Source: a virus
Virus record (IMG/VR): IMGVR_UViG_3300044960_000873
Coordinates: 1 to 57,352 of that record
Strand: one strand, 5' to 3'
Length of the DNA: 57,352 nucleotides
Of the stretch, positions 48,344-56,633 are shown in pieces. The notes under the pieces are model-generated. The model searched no databases. It was given only the letters and a program-made list of their open reading frames with translations, and was not told the DNA's origin. Positions within the stretch are counted from its first letter, which is position 1, and every line of letters starts with the position of its first letter. A program made the translations under genes and the position numbers.

Positions 48344-49496
48344 ACCCAATGCTCCTGATCCACACGCGCGTAGCCCGCCGCCGGATTGGCAGCGACGCAG
48401 CAGCCGCGCCAGTCGCCGTCGGACAGACCAGCGTGATCCACGACACGCGCAGCGTCGTGCTCGCGCCTGTTCCGGTCGCGTTGCACGTCACCCGCACCCG
48501 CAGGTTGCTGTAGTCCGTGATCGCCGCCGCCTCGCTCGTTGTCAGTCGGTAGCCGAGCAGCTGCCAGGCGGTCGTCGCGCTGGTGATGTTGCTCACCGTG
48601 CGCGTGGCGATCTGCGTCGTCCCCTGGTACACCTCGATCTGCAGCGACAGCGTACGCCCGCCGGAGACGAACTGCGCGTACACCATGACCACGTGGTCGT
48701 CATCCACGCTGGGCGCCGAGAGACTTCCCAGCGCCACCTCGAACGCTGCGTTGTTCGGGTTGCCCGGCGTCGTCACGTAGGTCGTCGTGTCGATCGCCGT
48801 CGCCGCCTCGTCCAGCGCCTCGTGCACCGTCGAGGCCCCCGTGATCGTCCACGACCCGGAGTTCGAGACGGTCGAGGTCGGCAGCGCGTGCTGCAGGTCC
48901 CCGGCCGTCCAGTCGTCCCCGCGCATGCTCTGGTTGCCGACGCCCCCGTCCCAGGCAGCCACTCCTGGCTGGCCGCTGGTCAGGTTGCCATCGACGACCC
49001 CGTATTCGCGCTGCTCAGCCACATCTCGCGCATACAATTCGCCGGTGAGCAGCGGTAACAGCGCCTGTCCCACGACGTACAACGCGATGTCGTCGCTCGT
49101 CGTCAGGTCAGGCGGCGTGGCAAATCCCGTGCCTGTATTGCTCAGCTCGCTGAATGTGCCCGAGTGTCGGAACGTCCAGGCGGCGTTGCCGTTGCCCTGG
49201 ACGTAAAACCCGTAATACGCGCTGCTGCCCGCCGCGCCCATGCGCACGCCCACGCCGAGGCCAGAATCCTGCGCTGCCACGCTGGCGAACCGCAGCCGCG
49301 CAAAATGGTTGGCGCTGAACGATGCGGACGACGTTTTCCAGCGCGCGCCAACGTCGTCGTTGGTCGTTCCGTCCCAGGTCAGCCCGTTCGACTGCACCTG
49401 GAGGTCGGAACCGCTGCCGCGCACGTACTCCCAATTGGCCAGCGAAGAAATCGCCGTGCCGTTAGCGGCCGTGAAATTCTCGCTGGCCGTGGCCAT
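48255..49496 (-). CDS. tail fibre / receptor-binding protein, C-terminus possibly shifted
   Basis: 413 residues. MATASENFTAANGTAISSLA, NWEYVRGSGSDLQVQSNGLT opens a lectin/LamG-like domain (HFARLRFASVAAQDSGLGVG, YYGFYVQGNGNAAW). A second part (WTITGASTVHEALDEAATAI, VYQGTTQIATRTVSNITSAT, LRVRVTCNATGTGASTTLRV) is also beta-rich. The last 50 residues are Arg-rich and overlap the next gene, unlike the rest, so a frameshift near 48400 is likely. Confidence 0.7.
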   Translation of the reverse strand: MATASENFTAANGTAISSLANWEYVRGSGSDLQVQSNGLTWDGTTNDDVGARWKTSSASFSANHFARLRFASVAAQDSGLGVGVRMGAAGSSAYYGFYVQGNGNAAWTFRHSGTFSELSNTGTGFATPPDLTTSDDIALYVVGQALLPLLTGELYARDVAEQREYGVVDGNLTSGQPGVAAWDGGVGNQSMRGDDWTAGDLQHALPTSTVSNSGSWTITGASTVHEALDEAATAIDTTTYVTTPGNPNNAAFEVALGSLSAPSVDDDHVVMVYAQFVSGGRTLSLQIEVYQGTTQIATRTVSNITSATTAWQLLGYRLTTSEAAAITDYSNLRVRVTCNATGTGASTTLRVSWITLVCPTATGAAAASLPIRRRATRVWIRSIGYGTYLLRCLSGHIGHGRRRRRPAGAAAGG

Positions 49497-49497
49497 C

Positions 49498-50418
49498 TCA
49501 GTTCACGGGTTCCACGCTGCCGCCGGTCTCATATTCCCGGCTCTGCACCAGGAACGAAAGCCGGCGCACGCCGAACTCGTTGCGGCAGTTGTCCTGCAGC
49601 GCCTGCGGCAGTCCCCCACACGGGATGATCCAATCCACCGTCCGGAACGAACCGTCGCCGCCCAGCACGGAGCCGTCGAACCGTTGGTAGCGCTGGCACA
49701 TCGTCCAGCCCACGTCGACTACCCCGCCAGGCACGTCGTACCACGTCTCGCAGCCGTCGCTCGGGCTACGCTCACCCAGCGCGATCGGCCGCTCACCGGT
49801 ATCGCTCGTGCGCTCCGGGATCGGCGCGGTACACGGTTCGGCGAAACAGAGCACGCCCTCCCAGTACCACACCTGGCCACTCTCGGGGTCGCGTAGCCAT
49901 AACTGGTAATCGTGATCGCCGTGCATCCGCGCCATCTCCGTGCTGACGATGTGGGCGATCAGGTAGGACTGGGCCCCGCCTGGGGAGACGTCATACGCGC
50001 CTTTGTAGCCGGTGTGCGATTCGCGGGTTTGGGTAAACGGCGGATGCTCCGACGCCAGCACCCAGGCGGGCGGCGCGTCGCCGTGCTCGTGCGCGTTCAG
50101 CCCGTCATGGCTGGCCGGGCCGTGCCAGCCGAGCGTCACCCCAGGCGTAGGCATCGCGTGCGTGGCCGTCGCGGTTGCGGTCGGCTCCGACGTGGCCGTG
50201 GCCGGCAGCGGCCGGCAGGTCACCTCCCACGAGCCCGGCTCCTGCTGGTACGCCAGTTCTTCGAACGCCGTCTCGCAGGTGATCGTGTACGTTTCGCCCG
50301 GGGTCAACGCGATATGCCCCGGCGCGTGCTCCGCGCCTGATGTCAGCGCCAGCGCCGGCAGCGCGACCGCCGCCGTGGCCAGCGCCAGGCCCAATGTCCA
50401 TCGTCGTCGGTCGCGCAT
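49498..50418 (-). CDS. secreted protein with signal peptide and Thr-Ala-Pro linker
   Basis: 306 residues. Signal peptide RRRWTLGLALATAAVALPAL, then a beta domain (TPGETYTITCETAFEELAYQ), a linker TSEPTATATATHAMPTPG, and a Cys-bearing domain (GWHGPASHDGLNAHEHGDAP, QSYLIAHIVSTEMARMHGDH, FAEPCTAPIPER). T-A-P linkers of this kind are common in Chloroflexota secreted proteins. Its target may be host glycan; the presence of a signal peptide in a virion gene cluster is odd. Confidence 0.7.
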   Translation of the reverse strand: MRDRRRWTLGLALATAAVALPALALTSGAEHAPGHIALTPGETYTITCETAFEELAYQQEPGSWEVTCRPLPATATSEPTATATATHAMPTPGVTLGWHGPASHDGLNAHEHGDAPPAWVLASEHPPFTQTRESHTGYKGAYDVSPGGAQSYLIAHIVSTEMARMHGDHDYQLWLRDPESGQVWYWEGVLCFAEPCTAPIPERTSDTGERPIALGERSPSDGCETWYDVPGGVVDVGWTMCQRYQRFDGSVLGGDGSFRTVDWIIPCGGLPQALQDNCRNEFGVRRLSFLVQSREYETGGSVEPVN

Positions 50419-50435
50419 GTAACTCCTCCAGTCGG

Positions 50436-51050
50436 CTAAGCGAACACGATGTCGAGGTCACCGTCGGCGATGGTGAACGTGTCGCCAGCGTTACACGTTT
50501 TCGCGTTGATGAACCGCACCACGCCCGATCCGTTGCTGGTGATGTCGATCGCCGCACCGCCCGACGTGGCCGCTAATTTGAACGTATTCGTCGTGCTATC
50601 CCGCACGAAATAGATCGTGTTCACGCTCACCCCAGCGGGCAACGTTGCGCCGCTGGGGGCCTCCAGTTCCACGCGGTTCCCGTCGGCCAGCCCGTGGCTG
50701 GGGGCCGTGAACACGTCTGTCGCGGCATCGGCCGTGAACACGTCCGCCGCGCCGCCCAGCGGCGCGCTGCCATAAAACGTCCCCGCCGTCGCCGCGCTCC
50801 ACAGCCCGATGTGTGTGATCGGGTTCGAACTCGTCTGCTCCGGCAGCCCGGTGAACTGCTCCTGCGCCGCGTTCTGCGTCGCGCCGCTCGCCGCCGCGTC
50901 GTACGCGCAGGCCTGCCGGGCATAACTCCCGCCGCTCAGCTCATTCACGCCGGTCGTCCCCGGGTGCCCAGCGTGCAGCGAGATATGCGTCGCCGCGGCT
51001 GTAATCGCGTCGATGCCGATGTTTTTCGCCGCGTTGGTCAATCCCGCCAT
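50436..51050 (-). CDS. phage tail fibre-like protein
   Basis: 204 residues from ATG 51050. MAGLTNAAKNIGIDAITAAA, THISLHAGHPGTTGVNELSG, SYARQACAYDAAASGATQNA, ITHIGLWSAATAGTFYGSAP, then a second domain FTADAATDVFTAPSHGLADG, NTIYFVRDSTTNTFKLAATS. The first half is a common phage tail fibre/minor structural family, the second a beta-rich receptor-binding module. Confidence 0.7.
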   Translation of the reverse strand: MAGLTNAAKNIGIDAITAAATHISLHAGHPGTTGVNELSGGSYARQACAYDAAASGATQNAAQEQFTGLPEQTSSNPITHIGLWSAATAGTFYGSAPLGGAADVFTADAATDVFTAPSHGLADGNRVELEAPSGATLPAGVSVNTIYFVRDSTTNTFKLAATSGGAAIDITSNGSGVVRFINAKTCNAGDTFTIADGDLDIVFA

Positions 51051-51367
51051 CGCTCTGCTCCTGTCTGCTCCACCCACTCCGTGCACTCGCGCAGCCCGCG
51101 CTCAGCCACCCCCTCAATGCGCAGCAGCCGTGCGATGATTGCCGCCCGCACGCTCCCCCGCGTGTTTTCCATGCCGATCCGCCGCGTCATCAGCGTCACC
51201 TGATTCTTCACCGTCCGTTCGGTGATGTACAGCGCCTCGGCGATCTCCGCGTTTGTCCGCCCCGCCAGTATCAGCCAGGCCACCTGCCGCTGGCGCGGCG
51301 ACAGCCGATAACGGCGCATGCCGGCATCGGCCACGCTCTCCACCACCTCCAGCCACCGGCTAGCCAC
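51038..51367 (-). CDS. LuxR-type HTH regulator
   Basis: 109 residues from GTG 51367. C-terminal GerE/LuxR HTH: YRLSPRQRQVAWLILAGRTN, AEIAEALYITERTVKNQVTL and MTRRIGMENTRGSV. No receiver domain. A transcription factor within the lysis-structural late region is unusual; it may set late timing or bind host promoters. Confidence 0.8.
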   Translation of the reverse strand: MASRWLEVVESVADAGMRRYRLSPRQRQVAWLILAGRTNAEIAEALYITERTVKNQVTLMTRRIGMENTRGSVRAAIIARLLRIEGVAERGLRECTEWVEQTGAERWRD

Positions 51368-51524
51368 GCAGCCTCCGCAGGATGCTGAACGCTCCGCCGA
51401 ACCACGCGCCGCCGGCTGCCGCTCCCGTCGCCAGCGCCGCCGACGGGTCATTCGCCAAGATGTACGAGAGCGCAGCGGCGAGTACCGCCATCACCAGCCC
51501 CCATATCCATTGCCGCATGGTCAT
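51360..51524 (-). CDS. small membrane protein
   Basis: 54 residues from ATG 51524. MTMRQWIWGLVMAVLAAALS, YILANDPSAALATGAAAGGA, WFGGAFSILRRLRG: two membrane helices, holin-sized, with a basic C-terminus. It lies in the lysis region near other membrane genes. Confidence 0.6.
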   Translation of the reverse strand: MTMRQWIWGLVMAVLAAALSYILANDPSAALATGAAAGGAWFGGAFSILRRLRG

Positions 51525-51826
51525 GTGTCGCCTCCGTTCAGCAAGCCGCGCGGTTTCGCATCGCCCGTCTTCTTCGCTGTCACGCTGGCCAACGTCGCCA
51601 GCGCCAAGCCCAACATGCCCCACTGCTGCCATTCCGCCCACGACCACACTGGCCACGGCGGATCGGCCAGCGTCACCAGCGCGAACGCGACCGGGTAGTT
51701 GAGCCAGTCGAACAACCGGTCGGCCCGGCTGCCGGCCCGGGTCAGCCGGCGCAACTGCGCCATAATCACCATTTGCACCGATAGCGCCGTCACTCCGCCG
51801 ATGGTGATCGTCGCCGCGTCAGTCAT
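51521..51826 (-). CDS. membrane protein, holin candidate
   Basis: 101 residues from ATG 51826. Hydrophobic N-terminus ITIGGVTALSVQMVIMAQLR, a basic loop (RRLTRAGSRADRLFDWLN) and further helices LNYPVAFALVTLADPPWPVW and WGMLGLALATLASVTAKKT. Three helices and small size fit a holin or its antagonist. The two adjacent small membrane genes may form one lysis unit. Confidence 0.6.
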   Translation of the reverse strand: MTDAATITIGGVTALSVQMVIMAQLRRLTRAGSRADRLFDWLNYPVAFALVTLADPPWPVWSWAEWQQWGMLGLALATLASVTAKKTGDAKPRGLLNGGDT

Positions 51827-52046
51827 CCCGCAACGCCCCCCGGGCATACAGCCAGCGCCAGAACAGGAGCCGCCGCGGCGATACGCCGTATTCTTCCTGG
51901 ATCAGCCGGTCGCGGTGCTCCTCCAGCCACAGCACCGTGCGGACGCCGAGCACCGCGTGCACCGCTCCGTCGTCGTACACCCGCCGTGGCATCTGCGCGC
52001 CGTCGTCCTCGTCTCCCGGGTCGCGGCCGGTCGCCTCGCACATCAC
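51819..52046 (-). CDS. hypothetical protein (75 aa)
   Basis: MMCEATGRDPGDEDDGAQMP, then RRVYDDGAVHAVLGVRTVLW, LEEHRDRLIQEEYGVSPRRL. Acidic start and a helical middle. The function is unknown. Overlaps both neighbours by a few bases. Confidence 0.5.
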   Translation of the reverse strand: MMCEATGRDPGDEDDGAQMPRRVYDDGAVHAVLGVRTVLWLEEHRDRLIQEEYGVSPRRLLFWRWLYARGALRDD

Positions 52047-52312
52047 CCCTGCTCCGCCAGCGCCAGATAGGCTCGATGCAGCGCGTGCAGATCGCGGCCA
52101 GGCGGGCAGAGCAGCGCCAGCCAGCTATCGCTCTCTCGCCGCATCCACATGAGCGCCTCGGCCCGCAACAGGCTGTTCCGCCGCTGCCGCGCGTCCGCGC
52201 ACGCCTGGAGCAACACCGCCGCCGCCAGCCGTTGCGCGGGCTCGGACGGCGTGGTCGCGATCAGCCCCATGCCCATCGCTGGCGACGGCCAACTGCCAAC
52301 CCGACGCCTCAT
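52043..52312 (-). CDS. hypothetical protein (89 aa)
   Basis: ATG 52312 overlaps the previous stop (ATGA). MRRRVGSWPSPAMGMGLIAT, then EPAQRLAAAVLLQACADARQ, RRESDSWLALLCPPGRDLHA. Helical. No family is recognised. Confidence 0.5.
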   Translation of the reverse strand: MRRRVGSWPSPAMGMGLIATTPSEPAQRLAAAVLLQACADARQRRNSLLRAEALMWMRRESDSWLALLCPPGRDLHALHRAYLALAEQG

Positions 52313-52620
52313 GCCCCCACCAGGCGTGGCGGCGGGATCGGATCGTCCTCGCGCACCTGCACGATGTCCCATGGCGGAGCAACCCCAGGCGTCCACTGCA
52401 ACACCGCTCTCTCGAATCGCTGGTACACCAGCCCGTCCTGCCCCAGGAACTCCGCCTCCAGCGGGTACCCGAACACGCTGAGGATGCCCGCGTTCACGTC
52501 CGCTGGATACCGCGCGCTCCCCAGATCAATCACGTATTGCCGGAAACCACCGGTGATCGGCACCGGCCAATCGCCCCCATCCGCCGCCGTCAGATACAAC
52601 GTCCCGTTCTCGTCCCGCAT
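52309..52620 (-). CDS. stand-alone copy of the endolysin C-terminal module
   Basis: 103 residues. YVIDLGSARYPADVNAGILS, VFGYPLEAEFLGQDGLVYQR, FERAVLQWTPGVAPPWDIVQ matches the last 70 residues of the endolysin just upstream (SVTGYPLEAEWRGADGLTYQ, RFERLTLQWTPDQAPPWDIV). It looks like a wall-binding module freed from the enzyme or duplicated from it. Confidence 0.75.
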   Translation of the reverse strand: MRDENGTLYLTAADGGDWPVPITGGFRQYVIDLGSARYPADVNAGILSVFGYPLEAEFLGQDGLVYQRFERAVLQWTPGVAPPWDIVQVREDDPIPPPRLVGA

Positions 52621-52623
52621 GTA

Positions 52624-54024
52624 CTACTCCAATTCCGCTCGCGCCGGCAGCGACGCGCTGCACGGCAATACCACGATGTCCCATGGCGGAGCCTGATCCG
52701 GCGTCCATTGGAGCGTCAGCCGCTCGAACCGCTGATACGTGAGCCCATCCGCGCCGCGCCACTCCGCCTCCAGCGGATACCCCGTCACGCTCAGCATCGC
52801 CGCGTTTTGGTCGTCCCCGCCCCGCGCCCGCCCCTGCGCCTCGACCCAGGCGCGGAACCCGGCGATCACCGGATGCGGGCAGCGCGTGCCATCGGCGTAC
52901 GTGAGGTACAGCGGTTCCGTCGCAGCAATTTCCCTCACCCGTGCCATCAGCGCATTCCACCCCACGCCGCCGTTCGCCCTCATCCGTGCCGGACAGTCCT
53001 TCCCGTCCCGCGCCCATTTATTGTGCTGGGCGACCCGTTCGGTTGATTTTTGGGGATGATGCGTTGCCAGCCATGCCACGAGCTGCGCGAGGTGTTCCCT
53101 CGTCTTCGCGTCGTCGCCGTCGCTGTTGATGCACGTCTCAATGCTGGTGCTACTGTTGCCAGGCCCGTCCGCGCCGTCGCTCGCCTGCCAGGTGCGTTCC
53201 TCCAACGGCACAAGCCAGACGATCTCGCTGTCATCCACGACGAACGTAAACGACACGCCGGGATTGCCCGGACTCGCGCCACCGCCGTTGTGGGTGAACC
53301 GCCGGTGCATCTCCGCGTTCGCCCCCGGAGATGGGTTGCCCGTCTCGTGCACGGTGATCCACTGCGCGCCTTCAGGCGTCACCGGCAGCCCAGGCCGGTT
53401 GCTATTGCCGGCCGGGATGAACGATTTCCGGACGGGTATTCCGTTGATGTTGTCCGGCATCTCGAATGCCATCGGCCCAACCTCCACCGTGAGCAGCTGA
53501 TTCGCCAGCCGCGCGATGCCTGCCCCGTAGCCGATGCCGGGGTATGCCCATTTACCGTCCAGATCGCGCAGTACGCGCACCGAACCGCGCCAGGCTGGCG
53601 GCGTCGCCGCATACCTCGGGTCGTCCGCCGTCCACGGTCCTTCGCCCCGTGCATAGGTCGCCAGATGCGCCATATGCGCCCGGATACCCTCGGCCGGCGT
53701 GGCGAACCGTAACGCGGCGTCCGGATTGTTGTTCACCGCTCCTAGCCCGCCGGGGTTGTTGCGTTCCCGTGCAAATCGCGACTGCCACGCCGCCGTTTCG
53801 TGCAGGATCTGCGCCGCCGCCAGGTCATGGTTGATGCCCAGCCGCCGCGCCTCGGTGACGATCGCCGCGCCGATGCCCGCCGGAGCCGGCCAGTACTGCC
53901 CATCCGGCGCGTAGCGCGCGGCATACCCCGGCCCCCGCTGGGCAAACCAGCGTTCGATCTGCGCCGCGCTCGCCGTCCCGTCCCCCAGCACCGGCGTCTC
54001 CGCGTCGTACCGCGCCATCAGCAT
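52624..54024 (-). CDS. endolysin: glucosaminidase plus amidase plus binding module
   Basis: 466 residues. Residues 20-170: glucosaminidase-like (ITEARRLGINHDLAAAQILH, ETAAWQSRFARERNNPGGLG, ALRFATPAEGIRAHMAHLAT). Residues 190-370: amidase_2 with zinc His (AQWITVHETGNPSPGANAEM, HRRFTH, FVVDDSEIVWLVPLEERTW, RVAQHNKWARDGKDCPARMR). The C-terminal 70 residues repeat as a separate gene. It cuts both glycan and stem peptide. Confidence 0.87.
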   Translation of the reverse strand: MLMARYDAETPVLGDGTASAAQIERWFAQRGPGYAARYAPDGQYWPAPAGIGAAIVTEARRLGINHDLAAAQILHETAAWQSRFARERNNPGGLGAVNNNPDAALRFATPAEGIRAHMAHLATYARGEGPWTADDPRYAATPPAWRGSVRVLRDLDGKWAYPGIGYGAGIARLANQLLTVEVGPMAFEMPDNINGIPVRKSFIPAGNSNRPGLPVTPEGAQWITVHETGNPSPGANAEMHRRFTHNGGGASPGNPGVSFTFVVDDSEIVWLVPLEERTWQASDGADGPGNSSTSIETCINSDGDDAKTREHLAQLVAWLATHHPQKSTERVAQHNKWARDGKDCPARMRANGGVGWNALMARVREIAATEPLYLTYADGTRCPHPVIAGFRAWVEAQGRARGGDDQNAAMLSVTGYPLEAEWRGADGLTYQRFERLTLQWTPDQAPPWDIVVLPCSASLPARAELE

Positions 54025-54320
54025 CTGTTCCGCTTTCGCTGGTCAAACTCCACCAACGTCGCGTAGGTGGTGCTCACCAGCAACACCGCCAATTGCGCCG
54101 CGATCAGCCCCTCGTTCGTCACCACGCGTCCCACGATCCCCAGGCCAATCCCGTTCAGATCGAACCAGCGCAGGCTGATGCGCAGAACCAGCAGCGCCCA
54201 CAGCCCAGTGACCAGCGCCTCGGCCGGCCGGCCGGCCGTCCAACGCATCCATGCCAGCGTCAGCAGCGTCACCGTCAATGCAGCGTATAACCCGCCGATG
54301 ACCACGATTAGGACAACCAT
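54018..54320 (-). CDS. membrane protein, holin candidate
   Basis: 100 residues, VVLIVVIGGLYAALTVTLLT, AWMRW; AEALVTGLWALLVLRISLRW; then LIAAQLAVLLVSTTYATLVE and a basic tail. Three membrane helices next to the endolysin start. Likely holin. Confidence 0.65.
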   Translation of the reverse strand: MVVLIVVIGGLYAALTVTLLTLAWMRWTAGRPAEALVTGLWALLVLRISLRWFDLNGIGLGIVGRVVTNEGLIAAQLAVLLVSTTYATLVEFDQRKRNRC

Positions 54321-54625
54321 CGCTGTACCAAAACGAACAACGACGCACCTAATGCTCCCGCAAACGCCAGGATGATCGCCCGCGCAAACCGGCGCGCCGT
54401 TTCCTCCAGCGCCCGCCAGTTCTCCGCCGCCCGCAGGTCCTCTTGCCGCTCGTCGCGTTGCGCCAGCATGCTGGGCAACGCCTCATGCAGCGCTGAGGTG
54501 ACAATCTCGCGCACGAGCATTGGCAGCGCCGATGTCGACGTCGCCACAGACCGCTCCAACGTCGTCACTCGCTCCTCCAGCCGCGCCAGCCGCGCCAGGA
54601 TTGGCGCGAGATCGTCACCACTCAT
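54308..54625 (-). CDS. coiled-coil membrane protein (XhlA-like)
   Basis: 105 residues. MSGDDLAPILARLARLEERV, TTLERSVATSTSALPMLVRE forms a coiled coil, then RRFARAIILAFAGALGASLF near the end is a membrane helix. The layout resembles haemolysin XhlA lysis proteins that work with a holin. Confidence 0.65.
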   Translation of the reverse strand: MSGDDLAPILARLARLEERVTTLERSVATSTSALPMLVREIVTSALHEALPSMLAQRDERQEDLRAAENWRALEETARRFARAIILAFAGALGASLFVLVQRWLS

Positions 54626-54634
54626 GCATCCTGC

Positions 54635-54994
54635 CTACGTGTTCAGCGCCACCACGGCCCGGAACCAGGCGACCGCCGCCGCCGCATCCTCGCCCTGCTC
54701 CGTCGCCACCCGCGTGATCTGCCGCTCCATCAGGGTGACGAAACAGGTCAAGCGTCCGAAATACGCCGCCTTGCGGATCTCGCGGCGCAACACCGCGCTC
54801 GCGTCCTCCGGCGCGACCGTCTCATACGAGGCAACGACGTACTGCGCCAGAGCCGCGTATTCCCGCTGTGCGCCTGGGCTGACGGAGCACCGCTCATGCC
54901 GGCTGGGGTGCTTCACCCCCGCCAGCGCCGTCGCCGGCGCAGCAACCGCCGCTGCCATAGCCACCACCACCATTGCCAGGATCATCCGTCGCAT
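54635..54994 (-). CDS. secreted protein, unknown
   Basis: 119 residues with a signal peptide: MRRMILAMVVVAMAAAVAAP, ATALAGVKHPSRHERCS. The mature part is helical with two Cys (RHERC, RLTCFV) and an acidic stretch. Possible envelope-active late protein (spanin-like or antiholin is not supported). Confidence 0.55.
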   Translation of the reverse strand: MRRMILAMVVVAMAAAVAAPATALAGVKHPSRHERCSVSPGAQREYAALAQYVVASYETVAPEDASAVLRREIRKAAYFGRLTCFVTLMERQITRVATEQGEDAAAAVAWFRAVVALNT

Positions 54995-55003
54995 CGGTTC
55001 CTC

Positions 55004-55525
55004 CTATTGCCCACGCCGGCCCGCGCCGGCAGCTTCGAGCCGTTGTCGCGCGCGCGCCACCCGCGCGCTACTCCCAGCAATTGCGCTATTCGCATGCGCG
55101 CGCAGGTCCGCCAGTTTTTGCGCCCTCGTTCGTGTCGCGTCGCGCGCGAGCGCGATCAGTTCCTCCCGGTCCACCCAGCGGTACACTCGCGCATCGGTCT
55201 CCTCGTGCACCAGTTCCAGCAGCACGTGGTGGCCGGCCGACGGCATTGCAGCCAAGTCCTCCGCCGCGTCTTGATCCTTCAGCCGAACGTGCCGATCCCG
55301 GAACGTCTGCCCCCAGCGCTCCCGCTGCTCCGCCGCGAATAATTCCCGGTTATCCAACCCATCGTCCCGTGGCGCGTCGTCGGCGAGTTCGTAATTCACG
55401 CGCCACCCGGCCGGCGGGTTCAATTGCAATTCGCACAGCAGCAGATTCAGCGCTTGCGCATCCGCAGACCATGGCCGTTTCCCCGGCGGGTTCATTGCCC
55501 GTAACAGCCGTTCGCGCCGATCCAC
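55004..55525 (-). CDS. hypothetical late protein
   Basis: 173 residues from GTG 55525, two bases after the previous stop. MDRRERLLRAMNPPGKRPWS, NLLLCELQLNPPAGWRVNYE, then LLELVHEETDARVYRWVDRE and a basic helical end. No family is recognised. It follows the tail-tip gene. Confidence 0.6.
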   Translation of the reverse strand: MDRRERLLRAMNPPGKRPWSADAQALNLLLCELQLNPPAGWRVNYELADDAPRDDGLDNRELFAAEQRERWGQTFRDRHVRLKDQDAAEDLAAMPSAGHHVLLELVHEETDARVYRWVDREELIALARDATRTRAQKLADLRAHANSAIAGSSARVARARQRLEAAGAGRRGQ

Positions 55526-55526
55526 G

Positions 55527-56633
55527 TTAGTGCTCCCGCAACCACGTGTTATGCGCCCGCCGCTCATTCGCGCGCAGCCGCTGCCGAAAACTCCCTCGGG
55601 GCCGCGCCCCGGCATTACCCCCACTCGTCGCCCGCTCTGGAGGCGCTACCCGCACTCCCACCGCCGGCTCGATCGCCTGCATCTCCACCTGCATCAACTC
55701 GTTGTCATCCGAGAGTTGCCGTCGCAGCACCCGGCAGGTGTGGCGCCGCCCGCCGAATCCCACGCCGGGCAGGTACACCTGCGCGAACATCCCCTCGCGG
55801 ATATTCCACAACTCCGGTCCCACTCCACCCCGCACGGTTACTCGCGGATTCGTCCGGCGCAGCAACTCATCCCGCGCCGCCAGATACAGCGATGCGCCTG
55901 CTTCCGTCGTGATCGTCACCTGGGCTGGCCGGGACAACGTCGCTCCGCCGTCACTCAGGCTGTACCGCTCGGTCCCGCGTTTTACGACCACCTCCGCCGC
56001 CCAGTCATCCCCGCTCGATTGGTACACCCATTGCAGCAGGTTGCCGTCCGCGACCAGCGGAATTGCCAGCTGTCCCGGTCCCGCCAATGCCCCCATCCAG
56101 CGCACGTCGCCGTTTTCCGCATCGATCCACAACTCGCTCGTCGATTGCTCCATCAATTCCACCAGGATCGACCAGGCATCCTGCCCCGTGAACTGGTAAT
56201 TGCGCAGCGGCGCGTCCGAGCCGTCCGCGGGCAGGTAACGCGTGTTGAACCATCCAATCCCCGACAGCGCCTCGCGCAGCACCCGTCCTGCGATATAGCC
56301 CGGCGATGTCGGGTGCCGAAATATCGTCTCCCAGCGCATCACCCGACCCGAGAGAAGTACCCACGGCTGTCGCGCCGTGATCACCAACCGGTCCACGTCG
56401 AATTGCGGCTGATCGATAACCCCCACCCAACCGCCACATCCTCCCGCGCCGACGATCTCCAGCCAGCTCCCGCCCGCCGGATCGATATATGCCGCGCTGG
56501 CCGCCGGATCGGAGTAGGACAGCGTCACCGTGGCCATCCCTGGCTCCCCCAACGCGGCTATCGTCCATTCGCGTTGACACCACGCCTCCGCGTAAACCAT
56601 CGCCGCTCCACGCCGGAACACCACCGTCGCCAT
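55527..56633 (-). CDS. tail tip / baseplate hub protein candidate
   Basis: 368 residues from ATG 56633, overlapping the Dit stop (TGATG). MATVVFRRGAAMVYAEAWCQ, VTLSYSDPAASAAYIDPAGG, VIDQPQFDVDRLVITARQPW, then YQFTGQDAWSILVELMEQST and YLAARDELLRRTNPRVTVRG, a GQ-VYLPGVGFGGRRHTCRV end. The beta-barrel/hub pattern fits proteins after Dit in siphovirus tails (Gp37/hub-like). Confidence 0.65.
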   Translation of the reverse strand: MATVVFRRGAAMVYAEAWCQREWTIAALGEPGMATVTLSYSDPAASAAYIDPAGGSWLEIVGAGGCGGWVGVIDQPQFDVDRLVITARQPWVLLSGRVMRWETIFRHPTSPGYIAGRVLREALSGIGWFNTRYLPADGSDAPLRNYQFTGQDAWSILVELMEQSTSELWIDAENGDVRWMGALAGPGQLAIPLVADGNLLQWVYQSSGDDWAAEVVVKRGTERYSLSDGGATLSRPAQVTITTEAGASLYLAARDELLRRTNPRVTVRGGVGPELWNIREGMFAQVYLPGVGFGGRRHTCRVLRRQLSDDNELMQVEMQAIEPAVGVRVAPPERATSGGNAGARPRGSFRQRLRANERRAHNTWLREH

